A stretch of 64,000 nt of DNA from the NCBI GenBank assembly GCA_021464415.1, contig CM038470.1:32416122-32480121 (forward strand), written 5' to 3'. Made by a program: the position numbers and the translations under genes. Position 1 is the stretch's first letter, and each line of letters begins with the position of its first letter. The notes beneath the pieces are model-generated. The model searched no databases, was not told where the DNA came from, and worked only from the letters and a program-made list of their open reading frames with translations. Below are positions 46,121-56,852 of this stretch, piece after piece. This DNA is from Lonicera japonica (Eukaryota; Streptophyta; Magnoliopsida; Dipsacales; Caprifoliaceae).

Positions 46121-47806
46121 TTGTGGAAGCCCCGAGGCTCCCCCAAGGAGACAATATGTATGACAGAAACCTCCCCTGGAACTTTCAATTGGTCGGTAGA
46201 GCCAAAGTTATCAGAAACCCCAGAAGGATCAGACCCAGCATCTCTTTGGATACAACAAATTACCCGATCAAGAAGGGTATACCAGCCACTGCCAATGGAT
46301 ACCGAGAAAACACCACCTCCTAAGGAAATAGGAGAAGATCGAGTACTGGAACAGTTGAAGAAAACCCAGGCACACATCACCATTTGTGGCCTCTTGGTTG
46401 CCTCTAAACCTCACAGGATCGCCTTCATCAAACTCCTAGATGAGGCCGTCATATCACCCGATTCCACACTAGAGCAACTGCCAAACATGATTGGGTCGCT
46501 TACAGTCCAAAGAAGTCTGCCATTTTTAGATGAAGACTTATCTTCATTAGGGAGGAAACACAGCCTGGACCTCCATATCACTGTCCGGACTCGAGGAAAA
46601 ATCCTGTCACAAGTCCTCATCGATAACGGGTCAACTATAAACATTTGCCCCCTAAAGACCGCCAGATGCCTAGGTATTTTGGATCCAGAGCTTTCTCCAT
46701 CAGCCGTAACCGTCAGGGCCTACGAAAACACCAGGTGGGCCGTTCTAGGTTCTCTGAAGCGCGATCTCATGATCGGTCCAGGAAACTTTTCGGCCGATTT
46801 TCAAATCATAGACATTCCCTCCAGTTTTAACCTCCTGTTGGGAAGAGCATGGCTACACGACATAGGAGCACTCCCCTCCTCCTTACACCAGAAGATCAAA
46901 ATACCGTTCGAAGGAAATATAATCACCATCCAAGAAGATCCTGAGAGGACCTTGGCAGATCTGGAATTACCTGTTTTGGGCATCGGGAGCCAGAGCATAC
47001 AGTTGGGAGGCTTTTCTTATGAGCCTCAAGTACAAGCTCTCACCACCCAGAGAATCGAGTATCTACCCCCTGATAATATCCCCGGTCTCAGCACCAAGAT
47101 CACAAATATGCTGAGAATGATGAAATATTTACCTGGAGCCAGTCTAGGAATGGGGCAGCCGAGATTACTTCAAGCCTTGGAACCGGTAACAAGGTATGAA
47201 AGGGAAGGTTTGGGGTGCCAACACACCGAAGAAGACAACCAAAAGAAAAGGAGCCGAGGGCATCATTATCCAAGTTTTAGCTCTCTAAATGGGTTTTTCG
47301 TCAAAGAAGGAGAGGACTTCTCCTTTTGCGGCTTTCAAGAGCCTTGGAGAGACAGCGATGGAGAGAACCTTCCAGGATGGAAAATCTTCTATGAAAAGGA
47401 CCTGTATGTCAAGGAAAACGTTATACATAGTTTCTCTACCAAATTAACGATTGGGCCGAAAGAAGAGAATGAAGACAAGGAAGATGAAGAGGAAGAACTG
47501 ATCGGAGATCTCTTCGACATCATGGCCCTAGGGGATGATGAGCCAAGAGACGACCCTGTACACTTGATACACGCTGATCCGGATTACCAAGAAAAGGGGA
47601 AAAAAAGTGAAATTGTAAGGGTGAGAGATAAGAGTGGGGGTAAGATTAAGGAGGAGTCGCTCCTAGATTTACTTTTTAAACTTGTACCTGTAAGCACTAT
47701 TATTAATGAAGAAGAATCTATTTTGTATTATCCTTTTAGTTTTGATTTTGTAATTGCTTATATGGAGATAGAAAGACTAAACAAACACCCTGAACGGGAG
47801 GAGTAG
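46121..47806 (+). CDS. Retropepsin-like protease region of the Tat polyprotein
   Basis: A 561-codon open frame. An aspartic protease site LIDNGSTINICP lies at residues 165-176, with the second half around FQIIDIPSSFNLLLGRAWLH typical of Gypsy retropepsins. The C-terminal third contains an acidic stretch (EDKEDEEEELIGDLFDIM) linking to RT. It is one segment of the pol polyprotein; upstream gag and downstream RT are in broken frames, so no complete product is expected. The D-N-G-S form is a common variant of the D-S/T-G site. The assigned start is simply the first Met of the open frame. Confidence 0.8.
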   Translation: MWKPRGSPKETICMTETSPGTFNWSVEPKLSETPEGSDPASLWIQQITRSRRVYQPLPMDTEKTPPPKEIGEDRVLEQLKKTQAHITICGLLVASKPHRIAFIKLLDEAVISPDSTLEQLPNMIGSLTVQRSLPFLDEDLSSLGRKHSLDLHITVRTRGKILSQVLIDNGSTINICPLKTARCLGILDPELSPSAVTVRAYENTRWAVLGSLKRDLMIGPGNFSADFQIIDIPSSFNLLLGRAWLHDIGALPSSLHQKIKIPFEGNIITIQEDPERTLADLELPVLGIGSQSIQLGGFSYEPQVQALTTQRIEYLPPDNIPGLSTKITNMLRMMKYLPGASLGMGQPRLLQALEPVTRYEREGLGCQHTEEDNQKKRSRGHHYPSFSSLNGFFVKEGEDFSFCGFQEPWRDSDGENLPGWKIFYEKDLYVKENVIHSFSTKLTIGPKEENEDKEDEEEELIGDLFDIMALGDDEPRDDPVHLIHADPDYQEKGKKSEIVRVRDKSGGKIKEESLLDLLFKLVPVSTIINEEESILYYPFSFDFVIAYMEIERLNKHPEREE

Positions 47807-47899
47807 CGTATACAGAGCGAGGAATGAGACACTCTCGTGATTTACCTCGGGACAGAAGAGGAAAGAAAAGAGGCCCGTATTAGGGCAAGTCTAAGTGAG

Positions 47900-48850
47900 A
47901 CAGAAAGAGAGGAATTCACATAAACTCTGAATGAGTATATGGATATCTTTGCTTGGTCCTACGCAGATATGCCAGGTTCGAACAGCCAGATAGTCATGCA
48001 CGAGATACACACCAAGCCAGAATTTAGGCCCGTCAAGCAGAAGTTGAGAAAACTTACGCCAGAATGGTCCCTGAAAGTAAAAGAAGAAGTGATGAAACAA
48101 CTAAGTGTGGGGTTCTAGCGGGTGATCGAGTACCCTACATGGTTAGCCAACATTGTGCCCGTTCCAAAGGCAAATGGGAAAGTTCGCATGTGAATAGATT
48201 ACACGAGATCTCAATAAAGCTTGCCCGAAAGACGATTTCCCAATACCCAACATTGATTTGATAGTGGATAATACCGCCAACCATGCCCTGAAGTCATTTG
48301 TAGATGGTTTCGCCGAGTATAATCAGATCAAAATGTACCCGGATCACCAAGAGAAAACAGCATTCATCACACCATGGGGAACATACTGCTACACCGTTAT
48401 GCCATTCGGGCTGAAGAATGCCGGAGCAACATATCAGAGACAGCAACAACTATCTTCCACGACATGATTCATAAATAAGTAGAGGTGTATGTGGACGACA
48501 TGATAATCAAGTCGAAGGAGAGGGAAGTCCATGTACCAGCCTTGCGAGCCTTTTTTGACCAACTCCGCCAATATTAGATGAGACTCAATCCGCAGAAATG
48601 TGTGTTTGGGGTAACCAAAGGAAAACTCCTGGGATATGTCGTCAGTAAAAAGGGAATTGAGGTAGACCCTGCCAAAGTCCGAGCTATCCAAGACATGCCC
48701 GAGCCTCGTACAGAGAAAGAAGTTCGAGGATTTTTGGGTAATTTGCAGTACATCAGCAGGTTCATCTCTCAGCTTACTCAAACATGCGAACCCATCTTCA
48801 AACTCCTGAGGAAGTCTTCACCAGGAGAATGGGACGATCAGTGCTAGGAA
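47900..48850 (+). pseudogene. Reverse transcriptase of the Tat element
   Basis: The RT fold is readable across frames: MDIFAWSYADMPG, KQKLRKLTPEW, YPTWLANIVPVPKANGKVR, then FITPWGTYCYTVMPFGLKNA and the catalytic VYVDDMIIKS (48484-48510), followed by MRLNPQKCVFGV and LGNLQYISRF. Stops occur at about 48117, 48192 and 48475, with frame changes near 48200 and 48440-48470. It copies the element RNA in the cytoplasmic particle in autonomous relatives; this copy is dead. Confidence 0.85.
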
Positions 48851-49234
48851 GCTTTTGATAGAATAAAAAACTACCTCTCCAACCCCCCAGTATTAGCCCC
48901 ACCACAGACCGGACTGCCAAAAATCCTATACCTGACCATCATTGATTCGGCTGCAGGAGCCATGCTAGCCCAACATCTGACCGATACACAGAAAGAGTAG
49001 GCCATCTACTACATCAATAAGAAATTATCCCCATTTGAGATAAATTACACACCGTTAGAGAAATCATGCACTGCTCTCGTCTGGGTAACGTAAAAATTAC
49101 GGCATTACATGCTGGCTTTCCCGATCATCCTGGCATCACGAATTGATCCATTGAAATATCTCTTCGAGAAATCGGCTCTCTCGAACTGCATGGCAAAATG
49201 GTTATTCCTACTCTCCGAATTTGACATCACCTAG
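48851..49234 (+). pseudogene. Gypsy-type RNase H region, interrupted
   Basis: Reads LYLTIIDSAAGAMLAQH, then INKKLSPFEINYTPLEKSC and LRHYMLAFPI, the usual Gypsy RNase H linked to RT, with stops at 48847, 49000, 49093 and 49233. It lies before a second RNase H, the dual arrangement characteristic of the Tat clade. Confidence 0.75.
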
Positions 49235-49942
49235 ATGACCCAGAAGGCAGTCAAAGGCAAGATCATAGCTGATTACCTGGCCCACAATCCGATATTGGGA
49301 GACATGCTAGAAGAAGCTGAATTCCCGGACGAAACTATCATGAATGTCGAGATCGATGAGGACTGGAAATTATACTTTGACGGGGCCACCAACCGAAATG
49401 GAAACGGGATAGGCATCCTGTTAGTCCCTCCAGACCAAACTCACTCCCCGGTATCATATCGTCTAGATTTCTTTTGCACCAACAACATGGCCGAGTATGA
49501 AGCCTGTATAATCGGGTTAGAGATCGTACTCCAAAGGGGTATAAAGAGAATACAGGTATACAGAGATTCAGCATTAGTGGTCTACCGAGTTCTGAAGGAA
49601 TGGAAGATCAGAGATGAGAAATTAGTCCCTTACCTCGCCCGACTAGAGGATGTCGCGGGAAGGTTTGAGCGTTCAGAATTTTACTGTGTCCCCAGGTCAC
49701 AAAACAGTTTTGCTGACGCACTAGCAACCCTGCCATCTATGATCGATATCTCGGAGGGAATGGAAGAAATAACTCTTACAGTGCAAAGGAAATCAGGACC
49801 AGCACACTGCATGGCCCTTGAGGTAGAGAATGAAGAGGATGGGGACTCAACCACTTGGTTTTATGACATCTGGAACTTGTTGAAAAATCACCGGTATCCC
49901 GAGCAAACAGACAAGAGAACCCGGGTTAGCTCAGAATATTAG
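49235..49942 (+). CDS. Second RNase H (Tat-type aRH) region
   Basis: A 235-codon open stretch. Residues 46-60 read LYFDGATNRNGNGIG (first acidic residue), then FFCTNNMAEYEACIIGLE (second) and VYRDSALVV (third), ending SQNSFADALATL (fourth). This cellular-like or 'archaeal' RNase H is an extra domain found in Tat elements, thought to assist removal of the polypurine primer. The start Met is internal to the polyprotein. The catalytic pattern is intact, but flanking stops prevent expression as part of pol. Confidence 0.8.
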   Translation: MTQKAVKGKIIADYLAHNPILGDMLEEAEFPDETIMNVEIDEDWKLYFDGATNRNGNGIGILLVPPDQTHSPVSYRLDFFCTNNMAEYEACIIGLEIVLQRGIKRIQVYRDSALVVYRVLKEWKIRDEKLVPYLARLEDVAGRFERSEFYCVPRSQNSFADALATLPSMIDISEGMEEITLTVQRKSGPAHCMALEVENEEDGDSTTWFYDIWNLLKNHRYPEQTDKRTRVSSEY

Positions 49943-50108
49943 CATCAAGATTCATACTTTGCGCCGGGAGGCTATATAAGAGGAATTACAACGGACCCCA
50001 TCTCCAATGTCTCACTGAAGAAGAATCCGACAAAGTGATGGATCAGATACACGGGGGCGATTGTGGACCTCACATGAGCGGCCATACACTTGCCCGCAAG
50101 ATCATCAG

Positions 50109-51426
50109 TGTGAACACCCCAATCCACGACTCTCATGTGAACCTAACAAGCATTTCGCATCAAGTCTTGAGTCATCATGCATACAAGAGGCCATTAGGAA
50201 AAATCCTGATTTTTTTAGAGCGTTAGGAATATACCACAACCTTTGTTGCCACTTCGCTTACTAGGACGGGGATCAACCTTTGTTGCCGTTAGAAAAATTA
50301 GGTTTTTTTTGATAGCCAACCGCACGCCCCCCAACCGCACGGTTGGCTCCCAACCGTACGGTTGGCACATACCGCACGGTTGGCTCCCAACCGTACGGTT
50401 GGCACATACCGCCGCCGCCTGTCGCACACCCAACCGTACGGCTACCTGCCAACCGTACGGTTGGCACACCCTTATCGCACGCCCTAGCCGCACGCCATGT
50501 GGCTACCCCCTGCGGTTGGCCTCTTTTGGAGCGTTTTTGGCGGATTTTTCCCTATAAATAGAACCCTTGGGGTCTCATTTTAGGGACATCAACACTCAAT
50601 AGTGTTTTTAGTAAGTAGGAACTCTGTCAAAAATTATTAGAGAGTCATTTTAGAGAAATTCTGAGAGAAAGTTTCCGAGAGAGAATTTCTGAGAGAGAGT
50701 TTTTAGAAAGAGAAAATCTTGAGAGAGAAAGTTCTAGAGAGAGAAGGAAGCAAGCAAGGCAACAAGGCAAGGCTCTCATTTCCTCGGCAAGCGCATTAGG
50801 TACGTCTATCTACAACCTTTCTTAATTTCAATATCGCATTTAAGTATTCATTTTTAATATAGAAAATTAGATAACTTGCAAAGGAGTTCATTGCTTTCAA
50901 ATAAATCCTTTCTAAGTTTTACAAGAAATCTAAAATCCGTTTTGACACGTTTTCAAAACAAAAACAAAAATACAAAAACAGTTTCCAAACGAAAGGAACT
51001 ACTAGACTCTGATTTCATTCTTCGAATGAATACGTAGGCGCTCGCAAAGCTCGAGTCTGATTTCAAAATATTATTTTAAACTGAATTTATCCGGAAAGGA
51101 CTATTCTGAAAACCATTCGAACTACTTGCAAGATATCTAAAATAGGAATTAGATGCATGATCCATTAAGAGACCGAAAGGGCGAATTGGGTGCCTAACAC
51201 CTTCCCAATTCGTAACGTAGTTCCCGAACCCTAGCAAAGTCAATTTTCAAAATAAATCTCTGGTTTCAAACGTATGAAAGATAGTTCGTTTTCGAATTAT
51301 CCTTCGTACGATCTTTTGTTTGTTTTCTCGTAAAACAAACTGGCGACTTTACAAAACACGTTTTTCAAATAAAACCGAGAACGAGGACTCTTTTCTTCTC
51401 TCGGGGTATGGGTCCGGATTCTCACA
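50109..51426 (+). mobile_element. Solo LTR of Tat family Y inside integrase
   Basis: 1318 bp, TGTGAACACCCC...GATTCTCACA, flanked by the perfect duplication ATCAG (50104-50108, 51427-51431). The U3 part contains at least three exact copies of CCAACCGTACGGTTGG (50350-50365, 50387-50402, 50449-50464) plus near copies, then TATAAATA at 50553-50560. The U5 part has cctaacaccttcccaattcg, shared with family X. The reverse LTR at 57841-58992 is the same family. Confidence 0.92.
50331..50560 (+). promoter_or_regulatory. Palindrome array and TATA box in family Y LTR
   Basis: Repeated CCAACCGTACGGTTGG palindromes, some with one changed base (CCAACCGCACGGTTGG at 50331), end about 90 bp before TATAAATA. 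The layout parallels that of family X with an unrelated palindrome core. Confidence 0.6.
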
Positions 51427-52422
51427 ATCAGACAAGGCTATTTCTGGTCTACCCTGCAGAACGACTGCGTTAATCATGTACGCCGTTGCCATAAGTACCA
51501 AATCTATTTTAAATCTCAGAAACTTCCTCCGAAAGAGTTGTACAATATGACTGTACCTTGGCCTTTCTCAACCTGGGGAATCGACGTCATTGGAAAGATT
51601 TCACCTAAAGCCAGCAACGGCCATGAATTTATACTAGTGGCCATCGACTACTTCACCAAATGGGTAGAGGCCGAGTCTTTTCAAACCTTTGACGCCAGGA
51701 AAGTTGCCCGATTCATCAGACAGAATATCATTTGTCGGTATGGGGTCCCACACGAGATCATCTTGGACAATGGCACCCACTTCGAATGAGAGGCTAATTC
51801 CGTCATGAAGGAATACGGTATTACCCGACATAGATCTTCGCCATATAGACCGCAAACCAATGGGGCAGTCGAGGCTGCCAACAAAAACTTGAAGAATATC
51901 CTAAGCAAGATAACCGACACCTGTTGGGACTGGCCAAAGAAATTGCCATATGCATTGTGGGGATACCGCACCACCGAGAGGGTCTCCACCGGGGCAACCC
52001 CGTTTTCTCTTACATATGGGATGGAAGCAGTCCTCCCTGTTGAGTTAGAGGTCCCCTCTCTCAGAGTAATGCTAGAGAATCAAGTCAATAAACTAGAGTG
52101 GGTCCAGGCACGTTATAACGAACTAGCCTTACTCGATAAGAAGAGATTAAAAGCCGCGTACCACCATCAAGGGTATCAGAAGAGAATCGCTCGAGCATTT
52201 AACCAGAAAGTGAAGACTCGGGGTATCAATGAGAACGACATCGTATTGAAAAAAATTCGAGAGTCAGCCAGGGACCCAAGGGGAAAGTTTGGACAGAAGT
52301 GGACAGGGTCGTACATCGTCAAAAAAATCGATACGGGGGGTGCCGCTATACTCGCTGATTTAGACGGACTGTTACTGCATTCACCAGTCAACATAGACCG
52401 ACTGAAGAAGTATTATCAATAG

Positions 52423-52643
52423 GCATAACATGTATAAATAAGAACTACGTAAACCTGAGCCCAAATTCAAAATTTATGTTTTTTGGAAAGTCAAAAACGG
52501 GAACGTAGGCAACCTGAGAAGTGACTTCAGGCCCGGTTTAAATGTTGTAAAGAAATTTATTTCCCATAGAACAGTCCCTTGAATATTATTAAGGTGGTTC
52601 AGAGCACCGGAAGTTATAAAGGAGATATAGCATACAGAAGAAA
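52423..52643. other. Post-integrase linker
   Basis: A conserved stretch, ggcaacctgagaagtgac (near 52510) followed by ttcaggcccgg, recurs in reverse at 63190-63230 beside the gag of the second element. It marks the start of the 3' region in both families. Confidence 0.6.
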
Positions 52644-53899
52644 CTAATCCCTAGGGGTTGGCCACACTGGGTCCTTAGTAGCCAAATCAATACGAGCCTC
52701 GTCCAGGATCTGATACGCAAAGACAATGTTATCATCAGTGGCCCCAGTATCCATGAATCGGAACCACTCTATTTGAAAGGGGTCATCAATCAGTTCTCCT
52801 TCTAGAGATTACCAGCAAGAGCGGATAATGTCAGCCCGAAGGGGCCTGGTAATACCAAAACGAGCATAGTTGAACTGACGAGTTAGTCGGGCACGGCACA
52901 TCCTCTCTACCGATAAAGAAACATGCGGGGTCACAAATTTGGACTCAGAGGAGAAATTGTTCAGACTAAAGGGAATGTCCTGAGGAACGTTGAACTGACA
53001 AAGGAGGCGTCCTGGGAGATAAAAGGAAGTAAAGCAGAGCCCGCGAAGCCGAACATAGTTCTGACCCCCTGTACTAAGCACCACGCCCTCAGTTTCCACC
53101 AAGGAATATTCCACCTGATAGCCCAAAAGTTCTCCGAAAACCACACCATCCAATCAGAGGAAGACATGGTCAAAGCACCGAAGAGAGGACGATGGAAGAA
53201 ATGCGTCGAATTATCGAGCTGAACCCCGTTGAAACCCACCGATCGGAAACGCTCCAGCAGCCACATGTATAGCAAGCGAGGACTTCCCCTGAAGAAGGGT
53301 GAGGCTCCCCTTTGAAGATCATCTAGGCCGTTTAAAGTCTCTGCAAGAACGATAGGCACTATAGACTCCCCATTTCTGGCCTGGTAAATCAGACTCAGAA
53401 TAGTCGGACCAACACGGGAAGAGCCCATCACCAGTAACATATCAAAAACAAGACAAATCAAGGCCACCGCAGTACACCCCACACTATAAGAAGCTCTCTC
53501 TTCGTAACGATGAAAAAACCTCACCATTTTATGGAGGTCAAGAAGCCCGTCGATAATAAAACCATCACAGGCCACTTGGGGAATGGCTAAGAAGGCAATC
53601 AGCATATCTCGAGGATTGATTTCTTCTATAGGAACTACCATCGGGAGACGAACGTTAGAATGCAATAGCCAGAAAAACTCCTCATAAGTTGAACAGAGCT
53701 CGTCTAGCCCAAAACAGAAAAGATGATCCGCAGGGCTCCAGAAATACAAAGCACCTAACATAAAGGAAAAATCTACAGGACGATGGCACCAGCCCGCTAA
53801 AGGGCTAAAGACACCAAAGTTTAAACCATTCTCAGAAGATATCAGAGCATCTCGGGTTTCAACATAAGAAAAATCAGAATTTGTGCGATAAGAAGACAT
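52644..53899 (-). pseudogene. Antisense ORF 2 of the Tat element (DUF7745/plant-mobile-domain-like)
   Basis: Minus-strand ORF from MSSYRTNSDFSYVETRDALI at 53899. It contains FWSPADHLFCFGLDELCSTY then EEFFWLLHS, DMLIAFLAIPQVACDGFIID, a hydrophobic stretch VALICLVFDMLLVMG, and WLLERF then WMVWFSENFWAIRWNIPWWK. This wording (CFRFG-EL-PT-EEY-LL, then W-LER) resembles DUF7745 and plant mobile domain proteins that Tat elements have captured. After a frame change near 53040 it goes on with LPGRLLCQFNVPQDIPFSL; a TAA at about 52804 interrupts it, and it ends at 52644. It has its own TATA box. The function is unknown. Confidence 0.7.
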
Positions 53900-53937
53900 T
53901 TTCGGAAGGTGTGGGGATGAAGGAAGGAAGATGGGTG

Positions 53938-54020
53938 TATTTATAGCAAAAAAGAGGGTCCTATGCCTGTTTGTCGCGCGACAAACCCATGCCCAGGAGG
54001 GATTGTCGAGCAACAATCCC
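53938..54020 (-). promoter_or_regulatory. Putative antisense promoter with LTR-type palindromes
   Basis: On the minus strand, GTTTGTCGCGCGACAAAC (53969-53986, an exact 18-bp palindrome) and an imperfect one (53999-54020) precede TATAAATA (53938-53945), 39 bp before the ATG of antisense ORF 2. Palindrome core and TATA box are identical to those of the family X LTR. Confidence 0.6.
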
Positions 54021-54349
54021 ATTTAGGGTTACCCTATTTTTGTTTTCCTTACACGTAAGAGTCATTCTTGCTAAAAGGATCGCTTCTGGATGCATTCTTG
54101 TTCTCACTTTGTTCTTTTACATGAATCTTAAGTGTCACTACGCTACAAGGTACGGCTATTAAATTACTGACTCATATATATATATATATATCTTTCACAA
54201 ACAGAGAATAATAGTATATCATCAGACACAAATAAAAATTTTCATAAATCCAATGAAAGAATAGTTTTCAAAACTAAATTTCTGTCTAAAAAACGTGTCT
54301 AAAAATAAAAAATACATATCTATCTGAACTAACTAAATGCAGAAAAAAA

Positions 54350-56850
54350 CTAATCTATCCAGGCGCGCTTCGACACGCTCCCACTATCGCCCGAACCCTC
54401 CTCCGGAGTAGGATCAACTGTTGGGACATCCGGATGAGAAGGAATTGCTGCCTGAGAAGGCCCCGTAGACTGGATCGGTGCCATAGGGTAGATCACCGAG
54501 GACCGAGATCGCCTAGAGGTCCAACTGGTACTCCTCCGAGACTCCGTCCTAGCACGAGAGGAAGACAAAGGGTCATCCACCCGCAGGAAAACATCGATCG
54601 CCCTCTGATAGTCGTGCATGTAAACCGTAGGGTCTCGACCAACGTACTGAAGCGGGTTCCACCTATATAGATACTGAGAGTGCCAAGCTCTTAGATCCGC
54701 CACACGCACGCTCACCCGCTGCCAAAAGAGAGAAAATAAAGAATCAGCACAGTAAAGATAAATGAACATGGATATGAAGGGATATTGAGGGAAGATAAGG
54801 CATATACCTCATCATCAGAACAACCACGCAAGTAATCAAATGTATCCTCAGGAAGAGGATACTCAAGCACCGTATATCGACGTAGACCGGCGCCAATGTA
54901 AGATATATCCCGAGGAAGTGGCGGCAGGTCGATCGGATGAATAGACGAACCCGCCGGTACAACAGCATAAGTGGACCCACCCTCCTCGCAGATCGAGAAT
55001 AAGGGAGACCGAGAAGAAGAACCCCCAGCACCGGCAGGGATGTCCCTCTCTCCCTCGGGATCATCATCGTCAGAGTCCAAAATGTTGTCCCTCTGATCAG
55101 GGACAGGCGGCAGCTGACCAGGAACTGTCCAGGACAAATGAGCCTGCCCTCGTATATAGTTGGGATTGTTAGAGTGATATACTAAAAGCCATGATTTTAT
55201 TATTATTGGTTTTGATTTGTTATATAGACTCGGTTTTGCTATTTTAATGAGAATCTTTATGGGCAATGGTTGCATGATATTATTTATTTAAATATTGTGC
55301 ATGTGTGTGTCTTTTATTCCATATAGTAGATGATTTGGTGTGTAGAGTATAGCTTACACACAGAGGATCATATCATTGGTTCTTGTGGAATATAAGTTTA
55401 TTGGTTCACGGTCTTAGATGGAATTGGACAACCATCGGTAGGATTGTAGCACAAGTTTTAGTAGTTTATCTTGACTACAGGAAACGGTACAGTTTTAACT
55501 CGTTGTGCTAGTACACTTTATGTGTATTGAACAGGACCAGTTTGGGTTAATTGTTTTTATACTGACTATATAAAACAATTTAAAATCCCATGGTTATTAT
55601 GATTACTTATGCTCTTAATCTTGAAATAATTAATAAACATATATATGTAGTGTTTGTTGTTTTGACTCATTAAAAGTGAGATTCATTTATGGATCAATAA
55701 TCTTCGTGAATTGGATGGTGACACTATATGTATGATGAATATTAATTATTGACGGAATCCGCGTCCCGGTATAGGGATTGATGATAACCCCTTGAGAAGC
55801 TTATAAGTTTTGATCATGTCAAACCCTGCAGGTGGATTATGTTAATCTGACATGTCAAATAAGTTAAGTGGTAGGCTCAAGGATTAAGAAGTCATTTAAA
55901 TATAATTGTCAGTAATTTAATTTAAATGACGGTTATCTGTAATCTTAACGTGGGGAGAATAATAAGTATTTAATAATAAGGAGCTCGAAATATAATTTTG
56001 AGATAAGGACGGGAGTGCAATTATAATTCTTTAGTGGTGTGAATTATAATTTATGGAAGGAATCAATTCTTAATCGAATTAGGATTCCAGTTTTCCATAG
56101 TAAGCCCAAACACTTATTTCTCCTTAGGGTCCCTATCGTAGCCTTATATATATGCCAACCTTGCCTCTTCTCTCGATACAATATAATTCTCACGAACTAG
56201 GGTTTGTGCCGGAAAGAGTAGAGAAGGAGATCTTGGTGATACCGCAGCCCACACCCGGTACAGGATTGCACGGCGAAAGGAATACGATAGAAGATCTTGA
56301 GGTTCTATCGAGCCCGTGTTCTCGATTCGTCTCCATCAATTCCTGTTCGTGCTGAGACGAGATCAAACCAGAGAGATCTCGAAGGTAAAATCCGATTCCG
56401 CACTAGGGTTTTACATAAAAAAATTTTGTTTGGTCTATACGCAATATTAAACGATTCTGGAACTAAGTTTCCATCAGGGATCGCCTCCTAATGCCTGATA
56501 TCTCTCGTAGAAGACCTGTCCCCGAGTCCCCTTCAGCTCCCTCATCAAGTAACGGGCCTCGAAAGCAGCGTAGTCTCCCTCCTCAGTGAACGTCTGAAAG
56601 CCAAGCCCATCAACCAAGGCCTGCACCGTCACCGGGTCGATCTCACCCGTCTGCCTCATCAGAACCGGTGAAAACAGGGAACTCTAGGCCATTGGGCCGG
56701 TGTATGCTAGCGGATAAATCTCTTGCCCAAGTAGAAGTGGAGGCCGTACTCATCCCTAATAAGCCGTCTGGTCTTCGAGGCAGTCAGAGCATGGCCATAT
56801 CTGAAGTGGAGGCCCAAATCACCCCAGGGGGCCCACTCAATCTGAACGAG
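54350..56850 (-). pseudogene. Antisense ORF 1 of the Tat element, with intron
   Basis: Minus-strand coding pieces: FRYGHALTASKTRRLIRDEY (56800 region), then EIDPVTVQALVDGLGFQTFT and YERYQALGGDP (to 56482). A solo LTR follows, and then the frame resumes at 55161: NYIRGQAHLSW, an acidic run LDSDDDDPEGE, and YPLPEDTFDYLRGCSDDE. An 89-nt intron with GT (54807-54806) and TTTTGGCAG (to 54719) follows; the frame continues RVSVRVADLRAWHSQYLYRW to a Ser/Arg/Pro-rich tail ending SVSKRAWID at 54350. A frameshift lies at about 56705. I do not recognise a named domain. The upstream end runs into the truncated 3' LTR, so the true start is uncertain. Confidence 0.65.
55167..56476 (+). mobile_element. Copia-like solo LTR inside antisense ORF 1
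   Basis: 1310 bp, TGTTAGAGTGATATACTAAA...AGTTTCCATCA, with the perfect duplication GGGAT (55162-55166, 56477-56481). Removing it rejoins the antisense codons GGDP and NYIRG. The family was assigned from termini and size only. Confidence 0.85.
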
Positions 56851-56852
56851 AA

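Larger units (their letters stand above)
49943..52422 (+). pseudogene. Integrase of the Tat element, split by a solo LTR
   Basis: The zinc-binding HHCC part begins VMDQIHGGDCGPHMSGHTLA (50035 on) and is interrupted after LARKII by the 50109-51426 LTR. It resumes at 51432 with RQGYFWSTLQND and a degraded C-pair. The catalytic core is readable: WGIDVIG, LDNGTHFE and NGAVEAANKN supply the D, D and E residues. A TGA at 51787-51789 and a stop at 49940-49942 interrupt it. The C-terminus ends SPVNIDRLKKYYQ at 52422. Without the LTR the reading frame around the target ATCAG is restored, showing that the insertion is secondary. Confidence 0.88.

Noticed and set aside
50243..50557. Repetitive ORFs with NRTVG and QPYGW-type repeats on both strands
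   Set aside because: They are translations of the CCAACCGTACGGTTGG palindrome array in the LTR and have no start context or domain.
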